Source of the DNA: Bugula neritina | Lineage: Eukaryota; Bryozoa; Gymnolaemata; Cheilostomatida; Bugulidae | Length of the DNA: 64,000 nt | Direction of reading: 5' to 3' | Assembly: GCA_964035545.1 (NCBI GenBank) | Contig: OZ037772.1 | Span: forward strand, 6,153,389 to 6,217,388 | In this document: one piece after another, positions 38,269-64,000 of the stretch | How the letters are laid out: each line of letters begins with the position of its first letter | How positions within the stretch are numbered: position 1 is the stretch's first letter | Translations under genes and position numbers: made by a program | The notes under the pieces: generated by a model | What the model was told of the DNA's origin: nothing | Seen by the model: only the letters and a program-made list of their open reading frames with translations | The model's database searches: none

Positions 38269-38784
38269 CAATAACTACAACAACTGTGTAAATTATTGTA
38301 AACCTTATAAGAGCAGTTATGAAAATAATGAACATTAGAATTAGACACCCTCCAAGCAGACTAAATATTGCTTTAGGTAGAATTTACTACTTCAGTAATT
38401 CTAGAATTATTAATTAGGACTGATTTACAACACTTATACAGTATAAAACTTACTCAAGCACAAGTAACTGTAAGATTACTTCATTTAGTTATATTTATAT
38501 ACCCCTAAAAAATTATCATTAGCAAGTTGATAACAGGTGCAGTTTGACAGACTAAAATAATAAAGAATAGGGAGTTGATAACTCCCAGGAAAACTTTACT
38601 CAACTCAACTTCTCTTTACTATGAGCTTTTCTGAGTATTTTGTCTATACTTTCTGACTAGTAATACAAAAGTCAAACATCCAACATTAACTGCTTGCACA
38701 GCCATAGTGGCTGCAAATAAGTAGGCTATATAATTACATAATCATCAACTGGTCGTTCGGTTTTGCTTCAGCGCAACTACAGCT

Positions 38785-38903
38785 GAAAATCTCTATACAT
38801 TTTGGTTTGGAGCTCTGTTGAAATTCTCAGGAGAACATAACTTCTTTTGCTACATTTATAATTTAAAGCACAGGCTTTTCTCAATTTCTCCATTACTGCA
38901 CCT
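38785..38903. mobile_element. MITE of the AGGTGCAG family, partial
   Basis: Right two thirds of the element, in the orientation of the 34701 copy: 'tttggtttggagc', 'acataacttcttttgctac' and the end 'tctccattactgcacct'. The left end is missing. Confidence 0.55.
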
Positions 38904-39320
38904 ATCTTCTAAAAATAGTCATTAATAAAGTCAACTATTGATGAGATGCAATATTTTCTTCTGTCAAAGTTTTCAGAGGTGAAGATTTCAAGATTTGGAT
39001 TTGTGGTTCAAAAAAGTTGAGCTGGATATTATATAAAATGTTGCATAAATTTCCCTAATATTATAGGAGCTCATCTGTAAATACAAAACAACATGACACT
39101 TTCTTTTTAAACAGCTTGCAATTTATCTATACTTGATCAAGTTAAGAAAGCCATTGAAAGTATTTGACTATAGAAATAATTGGTTTACAATTTGCATTTA
39201 CAATATATAAATATGAAATCAAGCATGAAAATTTATAAATATTTAAAATTTTTATGAAGAAGTATTCAATTACTTAAGTAAAAATTAGTTTAAACTTTGC
39301 AATTATGTAAACACGGAGCT

Positions 39321-62689
<23,369 letters not shown>

Positions 62690-63094
62690 TTTTCAATAGC
62701 TTTCATAGATTTTCTGAAAATTAGTGTTTTACACACTCAAAAAACGATATTTTTTTCTAAGTAATCACAATGCGTAACAGTTTGTGCTTCAGTGAACGCA
62801 TAGAGATGAGAAAATACTGATGAATATGGTACTAATTACAGGCCTGCTAGTTTACAAGCTGGTGAATAGCTCGATGTGTACTTTGTTTATGAGGCAGCCA
62901 TAATGAAAAGTTGATATAGAGGATACAGCCCTAACTAAGACAGCTGCTTTTTGGTCATAATGTAATCTCAGGCTAAACAATCACAAGTAGGCAACGCGCA
63001 TGCCACCTACACAATATCAACATAGCAAGAACTTAAACTAGATTGCGAACGAAATTTATAATATTCTTAGTGAGGATGCCCTTAACGATTCTGT
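62690..63094 (-). mobile_element. MITE related to the element at 5095
   Basis: The right end 'tgcccttaacgattctgtg' matches the 5095 family terminus CACAGGATAGTTAAGGGCA in reverse with a few changes. The interior shares 'caggctaaacaatcacaag', 'ggcaacgcgcatgccacc' and 'gtgtactttgttta'. The left end is not clear. Confidence 0.6.
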
Positions 63095-63174
63095 GTACTT
63101 ATCATCAGTAACACTTTCAAAAATATGTTCATAGAGGTGTAGGGCCTATATAGAACAGTTTCTTTTTTTATAAT

Positions 63175-63332
63175 CTAGACCATACGGCGTATATGCATGG
63201 GTACCATTACATCTCTGCCTATACTGTACCACCAAGCACCAGGATACAGAGCTGCACAATTGCCTGAGTACGTGTCATGGTCTCTATCAGCTGTTGAACA
63301 CATTGCTCTATTGTGAACTAAAAAGCTGCCTT
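63175..63332 (-). pseudogene. Truncated last exon of a second fibrinogen-related gene
   Basis: On the minus strand an acceptor-like 'gacttttag' precedes an open stretch starting GSFLVHNRAMCSTADRDHD, then TYSGNCAALYPGAWWYS. It parallels the last exon at 39571-39321. After WWYS the conserved C-x-SNLNG segment is missing; the reading continues as unrelated residues to a stop at 63175. A deletion relative to the 39.3-kb exon is the likely cause. The rest of the gene would lie beyond the right edge. Confidence 0.65.
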
Positions 63333-64000
63333 CTAAAAGTCAAAAGTTAACTATGAGGAAACTTTTGTCAATGTATTGAAAACATGTTTTTGATGTTAAA
63401 TATGAATAAGCCACATCTGACTTTGTAGTCAATTAGCATCAACAATGGCCATCAGTATGAAGCGTGGTGTCTCACTTATAGATCAGCGTATATACTATAT
63501 ACTGTAGACATGGGGTGTGGTCTAAAATATTAGGCTATGCTACAGTCTAACTCCATCTGACTGGCATGCAACTTTTTACAATGCAAAAAAGTCATAATAT
63601 TTGCAAAACGGAGTCTGTAGCCTTTCAGTTAGAAAGTTTGTGAATTTTATAACAACCTATTTTCTTGTCTGGTTTGGCAAGCAGCGCTTTAAACATGCAG
63701 TTCAAAAATAAAAAACAAACATTTTTTGAGGTTAACTCTTACATGAAACCAAAATTTACTTGCAAGCAAACAAAACCATAACTCTTGGTTTACTATTATA
63801 ATGAATTGATGAAAGATATTTTTAAGATAATTTTTATTGTCAGGTCTGAAGTACCAAGTGTGATAAATGGACCTATGATAGGTTAAAAGTAGAATGACAG
63901 TAATCTGTCACGACTGATTCAGTATCTATTTAAATATGAACAAGCCACACATTATATATATTTTGTATTACTATATACCTTTGTGTATGAGCACTCCAAC
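63333..64000. other. Intergenic or intronic, no gene seen
   Basis: If the truncated exon at 63175-63332 belongs to a second fibrinogen-related gene, this would be its last intron. No other exon of that gene was recognised before the window ends. Confidence 0.35.

Larger units (their letters stand above)
35904..39296. other. Intergenic, downstream of the fibrinogen-related gene
   Basis: Contains a fragment at 36289-36328, two MITE copies and a SINE, all listed separately. No gene recognised. Confidence 0.4.

Overview
The window looks like nuclear DNA of an invertebrate animal. It is AT-rich and intron-rich. Host genes carry animal-type domains: a secreted fibrinogen-related protein, a PAN/F-type lectin and a RING/B-box protein. 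Mobile DNA is abundant: tRNA-derived SINEs, MITEs, a hAT-like element, BEL/Pao and Ty3/Gypsy-like remnants, a LINE remnant and a KDZ DNA transposon. I cannot name the species. A marine lophotrochozoan such as a bryozoan or mollusc would fit, but that is a guess. No bacterial operons, CRISPR arrays, rRNA genes or intact tRNA genes were seen.

Host genes. (1) 628-3016, plus strand: a five-exon secreted protein with two PAN/apple-like modules and a C-terminal F-type lectin (fucolectin) domain; all splice phases agree. (2) 6763-15127, plus strand: a seven-exon TRIM-like gene (RING, two B-boxes, coiled coil, C-terminal propeller-like region). Its last exon seems to be out of frame by one base. (3) 60734 down to 39321, minus strand: a four-exon secreted fibrinogen-related protein (254 aa). 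Its last intron is 19.75 kb because a large transposon complex lies in it. (4) 63332-63175, minus strand: the broken last exon of a second fibrinogen-related gene, suggesting a tandem cluster.

The most notable structure is at 40785-57628, inside intron 3 of the fibrinogen-related gene. It appears to be nested. The outer layer is a pair of about 420-bp inverted repeats tipped with 16-bp subrepeats. The core (about 41674-57026) has short inverted termini and two inverted arrays of a roughly 98-bp unit (about 12 and about 48 copies). Two divergent genes lie between the arrays: a KDZ (Kyakuja-Dileera-Zisupton) transposase with a CxC cysteine cluster, and an eight-exon gene for a P-loop protein resembling the bacterial/phage DUF3987 family. 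A BEL/Pao fragment flanked by inverted LTRs sits between these two genes. Short MITEs elsewhere in the window share the core element's terminal sequence and may be its non-autonomous derivatives.

The rest (15-39 kb and 61-64 kb) is repeat-rich intergenic DNA. It holds a mosaic of old duplicated repeats (20-27.5 kb), the 3' end and LTR of a Ty3/Gypsy-like element (25.3-26.6 kb), a degraded LINE (33.6-34.4 kb), a hAT-like MITE (30.6 kb), a large inverted repeat (28.7/32.2 kb), a 680-bp hexamer satellite (35.2 kb) and several long microsatellites.
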